This document shows positions 1-10,274 of a DNA stretch of 64,000 nt, one piece after another. The DNA comes from Novosphingobium subterraneum (GTDB taxonomy: Bacteria; Pseudomonadota; Alphaproteobacteria; Sphingomonadales; Sphingomonadaceae): NCBI RefSeq assembly GCF_000807925.1, contig NZ_JRVC01000004.1, positions 62,001 through 126,000 of the forward strand. Reading direction: 5' to 3'. How positions within the stretch are numbered: position 1 is the stretch's first letter; every line of letters begins with the position of its first letter. Under the pieces are notes generated by a model, which did no database searches, was not told the DNA's origin, and was given only the letters and a program-made list of their open reading frames with translations. The position numbers and the translations under genes were made by a program.

Positions 1-338
1 CGCGCGACGGCACCGGGGACGACGCGGAAACCGGCTTCGCGGAAGCGGTTCTCGCCCCAGCCTGCAAACTTCGAGGGCACCTTGTCAAATGCAGGAGCGC
101 CGCCCGAGCCGGCCTCGATCACTGCGTTGTCGTTCAGGCGGAACGAGAGCAGCACGGCCTTCTTGAGCCACTGGTTGACGCGCCATTCGCCGTCCACCTT
201 TTCGGCAGCGCGGGCCTTGCCGCTGTCGAGCAGTTCGAGCGCGGCCTCAACCACTTCTCGCACAGCATCGCTGGCCGGGGTGACATTGGCGCGGTCTTCC
301 CAGGCGGCTTCGATGGCAGCTTGCAGCTGGTCTGTCAT
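1..338 (-). CDS. dapD: 2,3,4,5-tetrahydropyridine-2,6-dicarboxylate N-succinyltransferase (N-terminal part)
   Basis: DapD succinylates tetrahydrodipicolinate with succinyl-CoA in the lysine/meso-diaminopimelate pathway in the cytoplasm. The start ATG is at 338-336, and the frame runs off the left edge after about 112 codons. The visible part is the N-terminal helical domain and closely follows E. coli DapD in my memory: [16 protein letters not shown], then [19 protein letters not shown], then [14 protein letters not shown] and [10 protein letters not shown]. The left-handed beta-helix catalytic domain lies outside the window. The next gene (385-1110) is on the same strand and lies upstream of it, 46 bp away, so the two may be co-transcribed. 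Confidence 0.93.
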   Translation of the reverse strand, partial: MTDQLQAAIEAAWEDRANVTPASDAVREVVEAALELLDSGKARAAEKVDGEWRVNQWLKKAVLLSFRLNDNAVIEAGSGGAPAFDKVPSKFAGWGENRFREAGFRVVPGAVA

Positions 339-384
339 GGCGTTTCTCCGTGCGGGATCGGTATGGAACAAAATTGCGTGGCGA

Positions 385-1110
385 CTAGCCGAGCGTTGTC
401 TGATCGGCAAGCGCCGCAATCGTATGATCCAGCCATGCGACGACATCGTCTGTGACCACGTCGATTGCGGCATCATCCTTGGCGCGATCGCCCCAGTCCG
501 TGGCGAGATCGAGCCAGACCGTCTGCATGCCGAGGGCCTTGGCCGGGGCGAGGTTGCGCGCCATGTCTTCGACGAAGACCGAAGTCTCGGGATTGACGCC
601 CAACGCTTCGATCATGCTGGTGTATGCCGTGGGCTCGGGCTTGGGTTTGTAGGCCATGGCGTGGATGTCCCACAGCCCGTCGAAACTGTCGGAAAGATCG
701 AGTCCGGCAAGCACCCTGGCGGCATAGGCATCATCGCCATTGGTGAAGAGGATCTTGCGGCCCGGGAGTTTCGCCAGCCTGTCTGCCAGACGCGGTGCGG
801 CAGCCAGCGGGGTAATGTCGATGTCGTGCACGAAGCCGAGAAAATGGTGCGGATCGGTGGCGTGGTAATGCATCAGGCCTGAAAGGGTGGTGCCGTGATC
901 GTGGAAGTAGAGCTTCTGCACGCGCCGAGCCTCCAGCTCGTCGCAGCCGAGCAGGTCCTTGATGAACAGGCCCATGCGCTCATCGATCTGATCGAACAGC
1001 CGGGTCGATGGGGGATAGAGCGTGTTGTCGAGATCGAAGATCCAGCAATCAACAATCGTGGGATCGAAGGGCATTTGCGTATTCCAGTCCGGAACTGTGT
1101 CATTCGGCAT
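385..1110 (-). CDS. HAD-family pyrimidine 5'-nucleotidase
   Basis: This 241-aa cytoplasmic HAD hydrolase has the nucleophile/acid motif I in [12 protein letters not shown] near residue 25, motif II in [10 protein letters not shown], the motif III lysine in MAYKPKPEP, and motif IV in [14 protein letters not shown]. The DLDNTLYP signature followed by a small cap is typical of the SDT1/YjjG-like pyrimidine 5'-nucleotidase group, which dephosphorylates UMP/CMP. Substrate is inferred from the family. An internal Met at residue 13 (MPFDPTIVD) could be the true start. It reads toward dapD, as is common in sphingomonads. Confidence 0.85.
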   Translation of the reverse strand: MPNDTVPDWNTQMPFDPTIVDCWIFDLDNTLYPPSTRLFDQIDERMGLFIKDLLGCDELEARRVQKLYFHDHGTTLSGLMHYHATDPHHFLGFVHDIDITPLAAAPRLADRLAKLPGRKILFTNGDDAYAARVLAGLDLSDSFDGLWDIHAMAYKPKPEPTAYTSMIEALGVNPETSVFVEDMARNLAPAKALGMQTVWLDLATDWGDRAKDDAAIDVVTDDVVAWLDHTIAALADQTTLG

Positions 1111-1169
1111 TTACGGCCCTGGGGTTATCAGCAAGACTTGGGCAAAGCTACCGGAGCCGGGGTGCGGTG

Positions 1170-3482
1170 ATGTCGGAAATTCGCTGGTTTGGTCATGCCG
1201 CAGTCGCAGTGCTGGCTGCCGGATTGGCGGCATGCGGAGGGGGCGGCAGCGTCTCGAGCACGCCTGCGCCTGCGCCGGCACCTACGCCCACGCCGACGCC
1301 GACGCCAGTTCCGACGCCTACACCCACTCCTACTCCAGTCAATTTCGATACGGCGGAATATCGCCGGTCGGATGGGCCTTCGCTGCACGGCGCGATCACG
1401 GCCTGGCAGGCGGGAGCGAGCGGGGCGGGGACAACGATTGCGATCGTCGATTCCGGCATCAATACGTCCAATGCCGAGTTTGCCGGACGGATCGCTTCAT
1501 CATCGACCGACGTGGTGCAATCGCGCGGGTTGAACAATGCTGATGACGACCACGGCACGCAGGTTGCCCTGACGGCGGCAGCGGCGCGGAACAATTCCGG
1601 GATCGTCGGGATCGCCTGGGGCGCAACGATCCAGATGCTGCGGGCCGATACGCCGGGTTCGTGCGCTGCGTCGGATGGCTGCACGTTTGCCGACAGCGCA
1701 ATCGCGGCGGGCATCAATGCAGCGGTCTCTGCGGGCGCGAAGGTCATCAATCTTTCGCTGGGCGGCGACCCAGCCAACACGACATTGCGGTCAGCAGTTG
1801 CGAAAGCCGCTTCGGCGGGCGTGGTGGTCGTCGTTTCGGCAGGGAACGATGGCGACAGCACCGATCCGGCGATCGATCCGAACAATCCCGATCCTTTCGC
1901 GCAGTCGCTGCTCCAGGCCGGCGGCGGCAATGTCATCATCGTCGGCTCGGTGAATGCCAGCGGTGCGGCTTCGGCCTTTAGCAACAAGCCGGGAAGCTCG
2001 GCGGCATCGGTCCTGATGGCGCAGGGCGAGGACGTGTGCTGCGTCTATGAGGGGAGCCAGATCAAGACCGAGACGAATGCGCAGGGGACGTTCGTGACAG
2101 TGGTGAGCGGCACGAGCTTTGCCGCGCCGCAGGTTTCGGGCGCGGCGGCGCTGCTCGCGCAGGCCTTCCCTAACCTGACCGGAACGCAGATCGTTGACCT
2201 GCTGCTGCGTACCGCGCGAGATGCGGGGGTCACGGGCACCGATGCGGTTTATGGCCGCGGGATTCTGGATATTGCGCGGGCCTTTTCGCCGCAGGGCTCG
2301 ACCGGGCTGGCAGGGACGCAAGTGGCGGTGTCGCTCGATGGGCTTACGGGAACGAGCAGCGGGGCGATGGGGGATGCGTTGAGCGGGGCATCGCTTGGCG
2401 CGGTGATGCTGGATGGATACCAGCGGGCTTACAAGCTTAACCTCGCGGCGGGCCTGCGGGTGGGGCAGGCGCGATTGCCATTGCATGAGGCGCTGGCTGG
2501 CGGGGGCAGGCCGATGGCGATGGATGCTTCGGGCTTTGCGCTGGCGTTCACGGTGGACCGGCGGTTCGGCGCGGTGCCCTTGCGGCTTGCGCCGGACGAG
2601 GGGCAGCAGGCGCGGGTTCTGGCATCTTCGGTGGTGACGCGGCTTGATCGTTCTCTCGATCTGGCGCTGGGATGGAAGGTGAGCGCCGAGAGCTTGACCG
2701 CGCGGTTGCAGCAGCGGCGCGAGCCGCAGTTTGTTGTCGCCGGCATGGCGAGTAGAATGTTCACCCGGCCTGAGACGGGGATGGCGGCGCGCTATCGGTT
2801 GGGCAAGCTGGGGCTTACGGTTGCGGCGGAGCGCAGCGTGCTGGTACGGCCCGATCCCTTGCGCGAGCGGCGTGAGGATCGGATGACGCAGATCGGCTTT
2901 GCGCTCGATGGCGGGCAGGGCGGTGCGCTTGATTGGCGGCTCGGCCTTGGACTGATGCGCGAGGAGCGCACGGTGCTTGGCGCGCGCTTTGCCGAGGCTC
3001 TGGGCGGCGGCGGGGCAACGACGGCGACGGTTTCGCCGGGGCTTGGCTGGCGGTTCGGGAAAGGCTGGGCACTGGGGGCGACGGGCAGTGTCGGCTTCAC
3101 GCGGATCGACAGCGGCGCGGTGGCGACTGGCGGTTCGCGACTCGTCTCGTCATCGTGGAGCGTGGATCTTTCGCGCCAAGGCGTGCTGGCGGATGGCGAC
3201 CGATTGGCCTTGCGCGTCTCGCAACCCTTGCGTGTGGAGCGCGGCGGGCTCGAATTGAACCTGCCGGTGGCGTGGGACTATGCGACGCAAAGCGCCACCT
3301 TCGCACGTGTACCGCTGTCGCTGGCACCGAAGGGGCGCGATCTTGATGCGGAGCTGGCTTGGGCGACGGCGCTGTGGGGCGGTGATGCCTCGGCCAGCGT
3401 GTTCTTCCGCCGGGAGCCGGGGCATTTTGCGGATGCGCCGGACGATGGTGGGGTTGCGGTGAGTTGGTCGCGGGGGTTTTAG
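1170..3482 (+). CDS. Subtilisin-like (S8) autotransporter serine protease with lipobox
   Basis: This 770-aa protein starts at ATG 1170. The frame extends upstream, but the signal peptide begins here. The signal peptide ends in a lipobox (AAGLAAC), which suggests an acylated protein. A Pro/Thr/Ala-rich linker follows (residues about 30-55, TPTPTPTPVPTP-like). The S8 catalytic domain has Asp in IAIVDSGINT, His in DDDHGTQVA and Ser in VVSGTSFAAPQVSG. The last roughly 280 residues look like an autotransporter beta-barrel and end in aromatic Phe (SWSRGF). Expected role: outer-membrane-anchored or self-secreted protease. The closest functional analogy I know is the NalP-type lipoprotein autotransporter. 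Confidence 0.88.
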   Translation: MSEIRWFGHAAVAVLAAGLAACGGGGSVSSTPAPAPAPTPTPTPTPVPTPTPTPTPVNFDTAEYRRSDGPSLHGAITAWQAGASGAGTTIAIVDSGINTSNAEFAGRIASSSTDVVQSRGLNNADDDHGTQVALTAAAARNNSGIVGIAWGATIQMLRADTPGSCAASDGCTFADSAIAAGINAAVSAGAKVINLSLGGDPANTTLRSAVAKAASAGVVVVVSAGNDGDSTDPAIDPNNPDPFAQSLLQAGGGNVIIVGSVNASGAASAFSNKPGSSAASVLMAQGEDVCCVYEGSQIKTETNAQGTFVTVVSGTSFAAPQVSGAAALLAQAFPNLTGTQIVDLLLRTARDAGVTGTDAVYGRGILDIARAFSPQGSTGLAGTQVAVSLDGLTGTSSGAMGDALSGASLGAVMLDGYQRAYKLNLAAGLRVGQARLPLHEALAGGGRPMAMDASGFALAFTVDRRFGAVPLRLAPDEGQQARVLASSVVTRLDRSLDLALGWKVSAESLTARLQQRREPQFVVAGMASRMFTRPETGMAARYRLGKLGLTVAAERSVLVRPDPLRERREDRMTQIGFALDGGQGGALDWRLGLGLMREERTVLGARFAEALGGGGATTATVSPGLGWRFGKGWALGATGSVGFTRIDSGAVATGGSRLVSSSWSVDLSRQGVLADGDRLALRVSQPLRVERGGLELNLPVAWDYATQSATFARVPLSLAPKGRDLDAELAWATALWGGDASASVFFRREPGHFADAPDDGGVAVSWSRGF
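1264..1339 (+). repeat. Low-complexity Pro/Thr-coding repeat in protease linker
   Basis: An imperfect run of CCNACG/CCTGCG-type hexamers encodes the alternating Pro-Thr/Pro-Ala hinge between the lipobox and the protease domain. Such a tract is prone to slipped-strand length change in multiples of six, which would only change hinge length. Confidence 0.7.
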
Positions 3483-3760
3483 GTCAATCCCCGATTCCAG
3501 CGACGACGAACTATTAGCAGTCCAACTGGCGTAATGTAGAACCACGCAACGAATGCGGCCCAAACACTCACGCCTTCCGTCGTGCTGTCCGGACCAAAAT
3601 TGGGCCAGAGCGGGAGCTCAAAAAGGAAAATACTCAACAAGGCAAATGGAAGCGCCGTCGCAAGCCAAGCAGCGGCGATGATCCGTAAGGCCCACACCTT
3701 CGTTTGCGAAATCGTGGAAATCATGCAGCAATAATGTCCGGTGTAGGCAATGATGTCCAC
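3479..3760 (-). CDS. Small hypothetical membrane protein
   Basis: This 93-aa frame is of unrecognised family. It has two clear hydrophobic segments (WALRIIAAAWLATALPFALL, then VSVWAAFVAWFYITPVGLLI) and ends in a basic tail RRRWNRG. A second possible start, Met at residue 13 (MISTIS), would give about 81 aa. Its TAA stop overlaps the TAG stop of the convergent protease gene by 3 bp, an arrangement that favours a real gene boundary. Base composition is visibly lower in GC than the flanks, which may point to a more recently acquired or weakly constrained gene. Function unknown. Confidence 0.55.
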   Translation of the reverse strand: MDIIAYTGHYCCMISTISQTKVWALRIIAAAWLATALPFALLSIFLFELPLWPNFGPDSTTEGVSVWAAFVAWFYITPVGLLIVRRRWNRGLT

Positions 3761-3845
3761 GCTTTCGATTAGAAGATCTCAGTGCCATTTTGACGGCTAG
3801 AATTGGAGGCGCGCTTAACGCTCGATTGACCGTTGGGGCCAGCGC

Positions 3846-4976
3846 TCACCCCTTCGGCACCACATGCCGCAGCTTCGCATCCTCGCCATCCTCCAGCACG
3901 TAGAGCGTCCCGTCCGGGGCCTGTTCGATTTCGCGGATGCGGTTGCCGAGGTCTATGCGTTCGAGTTCCGTCGCCTTCTCGCCCTTGATTTTCACGCGGA
4001 CGATGCCGCCTGCGCCCAGGGCGGCGATCAGGGCCTGGCCTTGCCATTGCGGGAAGGCTTTGCCGGTGTAGAAGATCATGTCGCCCGGCGCGATGACCGG
4101 GTTCCAGCTGATCGCGGGCTGGGCGAGGTCGGGGCGGGTCCTGTTGCGGGGGATCGGCTTGCCGTCGTAGTGGTCGCCGTCTGACACCAAGGGCCAGCCG
4201 TAGTTCTTGGCCGCTTCGACGTGGTTGATCTCGTCACCGCCGGCGGGGCCGTGTTCCAAGTCCCACAGGCGACCATCGGGCGAGAAGGCGAGGCCGAGCA
4301 GGTTGCGGTGGCCGTAGGACCAGATCTGTGCCGAGACGCCGCCCTTGCCTGCAAAGGGATTGCCGGGGGCGGGGGTGCCATCGGGCAGGAGGCGGATGAT
4401 CTTGCCGAGGTTGGCCGAAAGGTCCTGCGCAGGCGTGAACTTCTGCCGATCGCCGGAGGAGATGAACAGGTATTTGCCGTCGGGCGAGAAGGCGATGCGG
4501 TGCGAGAAGTGGCCCTTGCCGGTGACCTTGGGGAACTGCCGCCAGATCACGTTCAAGCCTTCAAGACGGGGCGCGTCGCCCATGACCAGTTTTGCGCGTG
4601 CGACGACCGCGCCGCGCGTGTCATTCGCGCCCGCTTCGACCCAGCTGAGATAGACCATGCCGCTCTGCGCGAAATCGGGCGCGGCGACGACATCGCCAAA
4701 GCCGCCCTGTCCGCCGTAATCGACGGTGGGAGTGCCGGAGACTTCAACGGTCTTGCTGGTGCCCTCGGTCCAGAGCTTGAGCTTGCCCTTCTTCTCGGTG
4801 ATCAGCGCCATATTGGTGCCGGGCAGGAAGGTCATCGCCCATGGCTCGTCAAAGGTGGCGACATCGGTAATCGTGATGCCTGCCGCGGGATCGGCGCCTT
4901 GGGCGGAAATCGATGAGCCACAGCTTGCGAGGAGCAGGGCGAGAGGCGATAGCGAGCGCAGGATCGGATTCGTCAT
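3846..4976 (-). CDS. PQQ-dependent sugar dehydrogenase, lipoprotein (soluble aldose dehydrogenase-like)
   Basis: This 376-aa beta-propeller protein belongs to the GDH/HHIP (YliI/Asd) family. Family members oxidise aldoses with PQQ in the periplasm. The start ATG at 4976 gives a lipoprotein signal peptide with lipobox LLLASC. Conserved family segments are seen: FDEPWAMTFLPG, GGQGGFGDVV, GHFSHRIAFSPDGKYLF (His-Arg in the active-site region), GHRNLLGLAF, LEHGPAGGDEIN and NYGWPLVSDGDHYDG. The start codon overlaps the divergently read rnhB start region, so the two genes have no private intergenic promoter. No PQQ synthesis genes are nearby. Confidence 0.88.
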   Translation of the reverse strand: MTNPILRSLSPLALLLASCGSSISAQGADPAAGITITDVATFDEPWAMTFLPGTNMALITEKKGKLKLWTEGTSKTVEVSGTPTVDYGGQGGFGDVVAAPDFAQSGMVYLSWVEAGANDTRGAVVARAKLVMGDAPRLEGLNVIWRQFPKVTGKGHFSHRIAFSPDGKYLFISSGDRQKFTPAQDLSANLGKIIRLLPDGTPAPGNPFAGKGGVSAQIWSYGHRNLLGLAFSPDGRLWDLEHGPAGGDEINHVEAAKNYGWPLVSDGDHYDGKPIPRNRTRPDLAQPAISWNPVIAPGDMIFYTGKAFPQWQGQALIAALGAGGIVRVKIKGEKATELERIDLGNRIREIEQAPDGTLYVLEDGEDAKLRHVVPKG

Positions 4977-5616
4977 GCAGCCCACAATGCCCCTGAACGC
5001 CAGTTGTGCCACCTCCTTTTCGTCCATGGTCACCATCGGTGTGGACGAAGCGGGGCGAGGGCCACTCGCCGGGCCAGTGGTGGCGGCGGCGGTGGTCTTG
5101 TGCAAGCCGCGGCCTTCGGGTCTGGATGATTCCAAGAAGCTGAGCGCGGCGCGCCGGGCGGAGCTGGAAGAGAAGATCAAGCGCCGTTGCCGTTGGGCGG
5201 TTGGCGTGGTCGAGCCCGAGGAGATCGACCGGCTCAACATCTTCGGCGCGACCATGCTGGCGATGACGCTGGCGGTGCAGGCACTGTGCGAGCAGATCGC
5301 ACACGACGAAGGCGTGGGCGAGGTACTGATCGACGGCAACCTTACGCCGCATGGCCGGCGACCGGAATGGTGCTGGCCCGCACGGCCGATCGTCGGCGGG
5401 GATGCGCTGGAGCCGTGCATTTCTGCAGCCTCGATCATCGCCAAGGAACACCGCGACCGGATCATGCGCGAGGCGGCGCTGGCGCATCCGCACTATGGGT
5501 GGGAGCGCAATGCAGGCTACGGCACGCCCGAGCATCTGGCGGCTCTGCGTGAACACGGGCCAACGCCCTTGCACCGGCGCAGCTTTGCCCCTGTGGCGCA
5601 GTTGCAGTTGCTCTGA
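4975..5616 (+). CDS. rnhB: Ribonuclease HII
   Basis: RNase HII cleaves the RNA strand of RNA-DNA hybrids and starts ribonucleotide excision repair. The catalytic motif DEAGRG (Asp24, Glu25), GPVVAAAVVL, DDSKKLSAARR, LIDGN and the late EHRDR Asp are all present, and length is normal for the family. Start choice is uncertain. ATG 4975 has a weak AGGA upstream, while ATG 4987 and ATG 5026 (MVTIGVDEAGRG) are in frame. ATG 4975 would overlap the divergent dehydrogenase start by 2 bp. It lies directly before ccrM; the pair rnhB-ccrM on one strand is common in alphaproteobacteria. Confidence 0.93.
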   Translation: MQPTMPLNASCATSFSSMVTIGVDEAGRGPLAGPVVAAAVVLCKPRPSGLDDSKKLSAARRAELEEKIKRRCRWAVGVVEPEEIDRLNIFGATMLAMTLAVQALCEQIAHDEGVGEVLIDGNLTPHGRRPEWCWPARPIVGGDALEPCISAASIIAKEHRDRIMREAALAHPHYGWERNAGYGTPEHLAALREHGPTPLHRRSFAPVAQLQLL

Positions 5617-5653
5617 CGAAAAAATTTGGCGGTGAGTCTGTCTGGGCACACCA

Positions 5654-5694
5654 CTAGATGTTGAGTCCTGTGCCCGTGCCAAGACTCTAGATGT
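5654..5694 (+). repeat. Direct repeat CTAGATGT flanking two GANTC sites
   Basis: The octamer CTAGATGT occurs at 5654-5661 and 5687-5694, 33 bp apart (about three helical turns). Two GANTC sites (5663 and 5683) lie between the copies. It could be a pair of protein-binding half-sites in the ccrM promoter. No known regulator recognised. Confidence 0.45.
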
Positions 5695-5724
5695 CGAAAT
5701 AGACTCTTTTCGTTCTCATCCTGA

Positions 5725-6965
<1,241 letters not shown>

Positions 6966-6966
<1 letters not shown>

Positions 6967-8072
6967 TGCCTCGCGTCTATATCCGTCCGATCGCGTTCGC
7001 CGACAGTCCGCAAGCGGAAGATGGCGAGGCGATCAGGCTGGGCGGGGGTCTGATCTACGCCAGCCGCTTTGTCCTGATCGTGCGCGAGGGCGGAAAGGTG
7101 GTCTCGCGGCAGAGGTTCGGCGCGGGCGATGTTCAGAAGGCAATTGCCACCTTGCCCGATGCCTTGGCCGCCGATGCAGCGGAGCAATGGGACAACCTGC
7201 GCTGCACGCACGCGCCCATCGCCTGCGGGCAGCGGGTGGTGCGGCTCGATCAGCCGGTGGTGATGGGTATCCTCAATGTGACGCCCGACAGCTTTTCCGA
7301 TGGTGGCCAATTCCTCGACAAGCCTGACGCCGCGCTTGAGCACGCCCACGCGATGCTATCAGCCGGGGCGGGGGTGATCGACGTCGGTGGTGAATCCACC
7401 CGCCCCGGCGCCGCGGCGGTGTGGGAAGGCGACGAGGCAAAGCGCGTGGTGCCGGTGATCGAGCAGCTTGCGGCAGCAGGCGCAGCGATTTCCATCGACA
7501 GTCGGCGCTCCTTGGTAATCGAGGCGGCGCTGGCGGCAGGGGCACACATCGTCAACGATGTTTCGGCTATGCGTCATGACGCCCGGACGACCGAGATCGT
7601 GGCTCGTTCCGGGGCTCCGGTGGTGCTGATGCATGCGCCTGGCAACGACGGCGATCTGCATGCCGATGGCGACTACGCCGACGTTGTGCTCGATGTGTTC
7701 GATGCCTTGCGCGAACGCCGTGACGCAGCCGTCGCGGCGGGGATTGCGCGGGAGAAGGTCCTGCTGGATCCCGGCATAGGCTTTGGCAAGTCGCTCGCGG
7801 AGAACCTTGCGCTGATCAATGCCCTGCCATTGTTCCATGCGCTTGGTCAGCCGATCCTGTTCGGGGCCAGTCGCAAGCGGATGATCGGGGCACTTTCCAA
7901 CGAGGTGCCAGCCCATCAGCGCATGGCCGGTTCGGTCATGCTGGCGCTCAAGGCGATGGATGCCGGCTGCCAGATGGTGCGCGTGCACGATGTGGCCGAA
8001 ACCGTGCAGGCCATGCACGTCTGGCGCGGCCTGCGCGATGCGGCGCTGACGGATTTCAGCCAGCTTGCCTAG
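6966..8072 (+). CDS. folP: Dihydropteroate synthase
   Basis: FolP condenses p-aminobenzoate with hydroxymethyl-dihydropterin diphosphate in folate synthesis. Start ATG 6966 overlaps the ccrM stop by 1 bp. The 368-aa protein is longer than the 280-aa family norm because of an extra N-terminal region of about 95 residues. Then come GILNVTPDSFSDGG, DVGGESTRPGA, SIDSRRS (family usually SIDT), NDVSA and DPGIGFGKS. Its stop overlaps the stop of the convergent SDR gene. The N-terminal extension is widespread in sphingomonads as far as I recall; its role is not known to me. Confidence 0.94.
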
Positions 8073-8836
8073 AGCGAGACGCCGCCATCGCTGACCAGGC
8101 AGGTGCCGGTGATGGTCGCTGCTGCGTCGGACAGCAGGAAGCCGATCTGCGCCGCAACCTCATCCGCGCTGGCGAAGCGCCCAAGTGGCGTGGCGTCCTT
8201 TGCCATTGCGGCAAGCGCTTCGGCGCGTCCACCATGCTGTTCGATCAGCGGTGCGAACCATTCGGCGCGGTCCCAAATGCCAGTGTCGACGCCGCCCGGT
8301 GCGATGGCGTTCACCCGCACGCCGTACCTTGCGGCTTCTGCAGCCGCGACCTTTGCCAGCTGGATCGTCGCGGCCTTCGATGCGGAATAGGCCGCGGTTC
8401 CGGCGGCTGCCTTGATGCCGGAGACCGAGGCCGTCAGCACGACCGCTCCGCGGTTTGCCCTCTTCATGGCGCGCAAGGCGGTACGCAGCGAAAGGAACAT
8501 GCCGTCGAGATTGACCGACAGTGTCTTGCGCCAGGCGGTGATGTCGAGGTCAGTGATCTCGCCGTTGCTGGCGATACCGGCATTGAGCACGGCGTAATCG
8601 ATCCGAGGCACTTCGCGCTCCAGCAGTTTCCAGAGCGAGGGATCCGTGACGTCGCCGCCAAAAGGATGGACCTTGCAGGACAGGCCCAGCCGGTCGAGCG
8701 CTGGCCTGTCAATATCGACCAGAACGAGCTCGCCGATCCCCTGCGCATCGAGCCAGCGCGCGGCGCTGGCACCTATCCCCGCGGCGGCACCGGTGACAAG
8801 CGCGATGCAACCTGCAAATTCGCTATTTCCCGTCAT
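8069..8836 (-). CDS. Short-chain dehydrogenase/reductase (SDR)
   Basis: This 255-aa classical SDR is a predicted NAD(H)-dependent oxidoreductase. It shows TGAAAGIGASAA (cofactor glycine motif), an acidic residue after beta-2 (LVDIDRP) that favours NAD over NADP, NAGIAS, Ser in VLTASVSG, and YSASK (catalytic Tyr and Lys). The C-terminal end CLVSDGGVSL is typical of the 3-oxoacyl-ACP reductase-like subgroup. Substrate is unknown. It is followed downstream by the convergent folP, with 4 bp overlap of stops, and lies just after the NtrC-like regulator gene on the same strand. Confidence 0.85.
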   Translation of the reverse strand: MTGNSEFAGCIALVTGAAAGIGASAARWLDAQGIGELVLVDIDRPALDRLGLSCKVHPFGGDVTDPSLWKLLEREVPRIDYAVLNAGIASNGEITDLDITAWRKTLSVNLDGMFLSLRTALRAMKRANRGAVVLTASVSGIKAAAGTAAYSASKAATIQLAKVAAAEAARYGVRVNAIAPGGVDTGIWDRAEWFAPLIEQHGGRAEALAAMAKDATPLGRFASADEVAAQIGFLLSDAAATITGTCLVSDGGVSL

Positions 8837-8855
8837 GCCGGGAAGCTAGCGCGGG

Positions 8856-10274
8856 TCAGGCCGCGTTGTCGATGCCAAGTTCCGAAAGCTTGCGGTAAAG
8901 AGTGGAGCGGCCGATACCAAGGCGGCGGGCAACTTCGGTCATGCGACCGCGATAGTGGCCGATTGCCAGCCGGATGACGTCGGCCTCGATGTCTTCGAGA
9001 GGTCGCAGGTTGCCATCGGGTGCGAACAGGGTGATGCCGGCGCCATCGGTAACATTCGGTGCGCGGCGGCTGGATTCCCCGATCAGGTTCGAAAGGCTGG
9101 GGAAGTCTTGTGCCGTTAGCGCCTCGCCATCGCAGAATACGGCGGCGCGGAACAGGGTGGCCTGCAACTGGCGGACATTTCCAGGCCAATCATATGCCGA
9201 CAGAAGTGCCAACGCTCCATCAGTAATGCCGAGCGGCCTGAGCCCTGGCTGTTCGCCGATGCGGGTCAGGAAATGCCTTGCAAGTGCCGGAATATCCGCC
9301 GAGCGCTCTCGCAATGCCGGCAGCAGGACCTGTGTCTGGCTCAGCAAGGCATGGAGTTCGGCGCGGAAGTCGCGGGTCTCGACAAGGTCCCGCAGGCCAG
9401 CATTGGCGCAGGCGATCACTCGAACATCGACGCGGAATGAATGCCGCGCGCCGATGGGCTGGACGTCACCCCGTTCGAGAAAGCGGATCATTCGCTCCTG
9501 CACGTAATCCGGCAGGCGATCAACCTCGTCGATGACAAGGGTGCCGCCATCAGCATGCTGGAGCAATCCGACGTGACGTTCGAACGCTCCGGCGAACGCG
9601 CCTTTCTCGTGTCCGAACAACGCGGATTCAACCTGATTGGCAGGCATGCCGCCGACGTTGATGGTCTTGAGTGCGGTCCGGCTGCGCGGGCTGGCTGCGT
9701 GCATGGCGCGGACCAGCATTTCCTTGCCTGTGCCGCTTTCGCCTTCGATCAACACGCTGCCATGGGTGCGCGCGGCCTTTGCCGCCACGGCCAGCGCCGC
9801 GCGGAAGGCCGGGGTTGCGCCGATCATCGAATCGAAGTCGAGCGGGGCGCCGAATTTCTCGGTCAGGGGTTGCAGTTCACTTGCGTCGGTCTCGCGCGAA
9901 GTCGCGCTGCGCAGGGCCTGGAGCAGGCGTTCCGGCGCGACCGGCTTGATAAGGTAATCGGTGGCGCCCGCGCGCATTGCCTCCACAGCGAGCAGGGGCG
10001 AGTTGCTGGTAGTCAGCATCAGAATCGGAAGTGCGGGACGGCGTGCCTTCAATTCGGCGATGAGTGCGCAGGCATCGTCGCCCGGAACCCATTGATCCAG
10101 AATGATCGCGCCGAGTTGCATACCCTGGCGGGTGCCCAGCGTGGCGATCGCGCTTTCCGAATCGCGGGCGATGACCGTGCGCCAGCCCTCCCGCGAAGCC
10201 AGCGCCGAAATCAGGCGGCACTGGGCGGGTTCATCGTCGATGAGCATGAGAAGGCGCTGTTCGGGCTCCTGCAT
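8856..10274 (-). CDS. NtrC-family response regulator with degenerate sigma-54 contact motif
   Basis: The 472-aa protein has three domains. The receiver (residues 1-120) has Asp13/Asp14, phospho-acceptor Asp60, Thr88/89 and Lys110. The AAA+ domain (about 147-375) has Walker A GESGTGKE (178-185) and Walker B GGTLVIDE. The C-terminal Fis-type helix-turn-helix includes VARRLGIGRSTLYRKL. The GAFTGA loop that contacts sigma-54 reads GAFAGA (225-230). The usual FREDLYYRLNV reads FRAELHALLSQ, so one arginine finger is lost. It may therefore not be a normal sigma-54 activator. No histidine kinase gene is adjacent. Confidence 0.9.
   Translation of the reverse strand: MQEPEQRLLMLIDDEPAQCRLISALASREGWRTVIARDSESAIATLGTRQGMQLGAIILDQWVPGDDACALIAELKARRPALPILMLTTSNSPLLAVEAMRAGATDYLIKPVAPERLLQALRSATSRETDASELQPLTEKFGAPLDFDSMIGATPAFRAALAVAAKAARTHGSVLIEGESGTGKEMLVRAMHAASPRSRTALKTINVGGMPANQVESALFGHEKGAFAGAFERHVGLLQHADGGTLVIDEVDRLPDYVQERMIRFLERGDVQPIGARHSFRVDVRVIACANAGLRDLVETRDFRAELHALLSQTQVLLPALRERSADIPALARHFLTRIGEQPGLRPLGITDGALALLSAYDWPGNVRQLQATLFRAAVFCDGEALTAQDFPSLSNLIGESSRRAPNVTDGAGITLFAPDGNLRPLEDIEADVIRLAIGHYRGRMTEVARRLGIGRSTLYRKLSELGIDNAA

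Noticed and set aside
1264..1339. The CCNACG repeat as a CRISPR or satellite array
   Set aside because: It is a short coding low-complexity tract for a Pro/Thr hinge without unique spacers.
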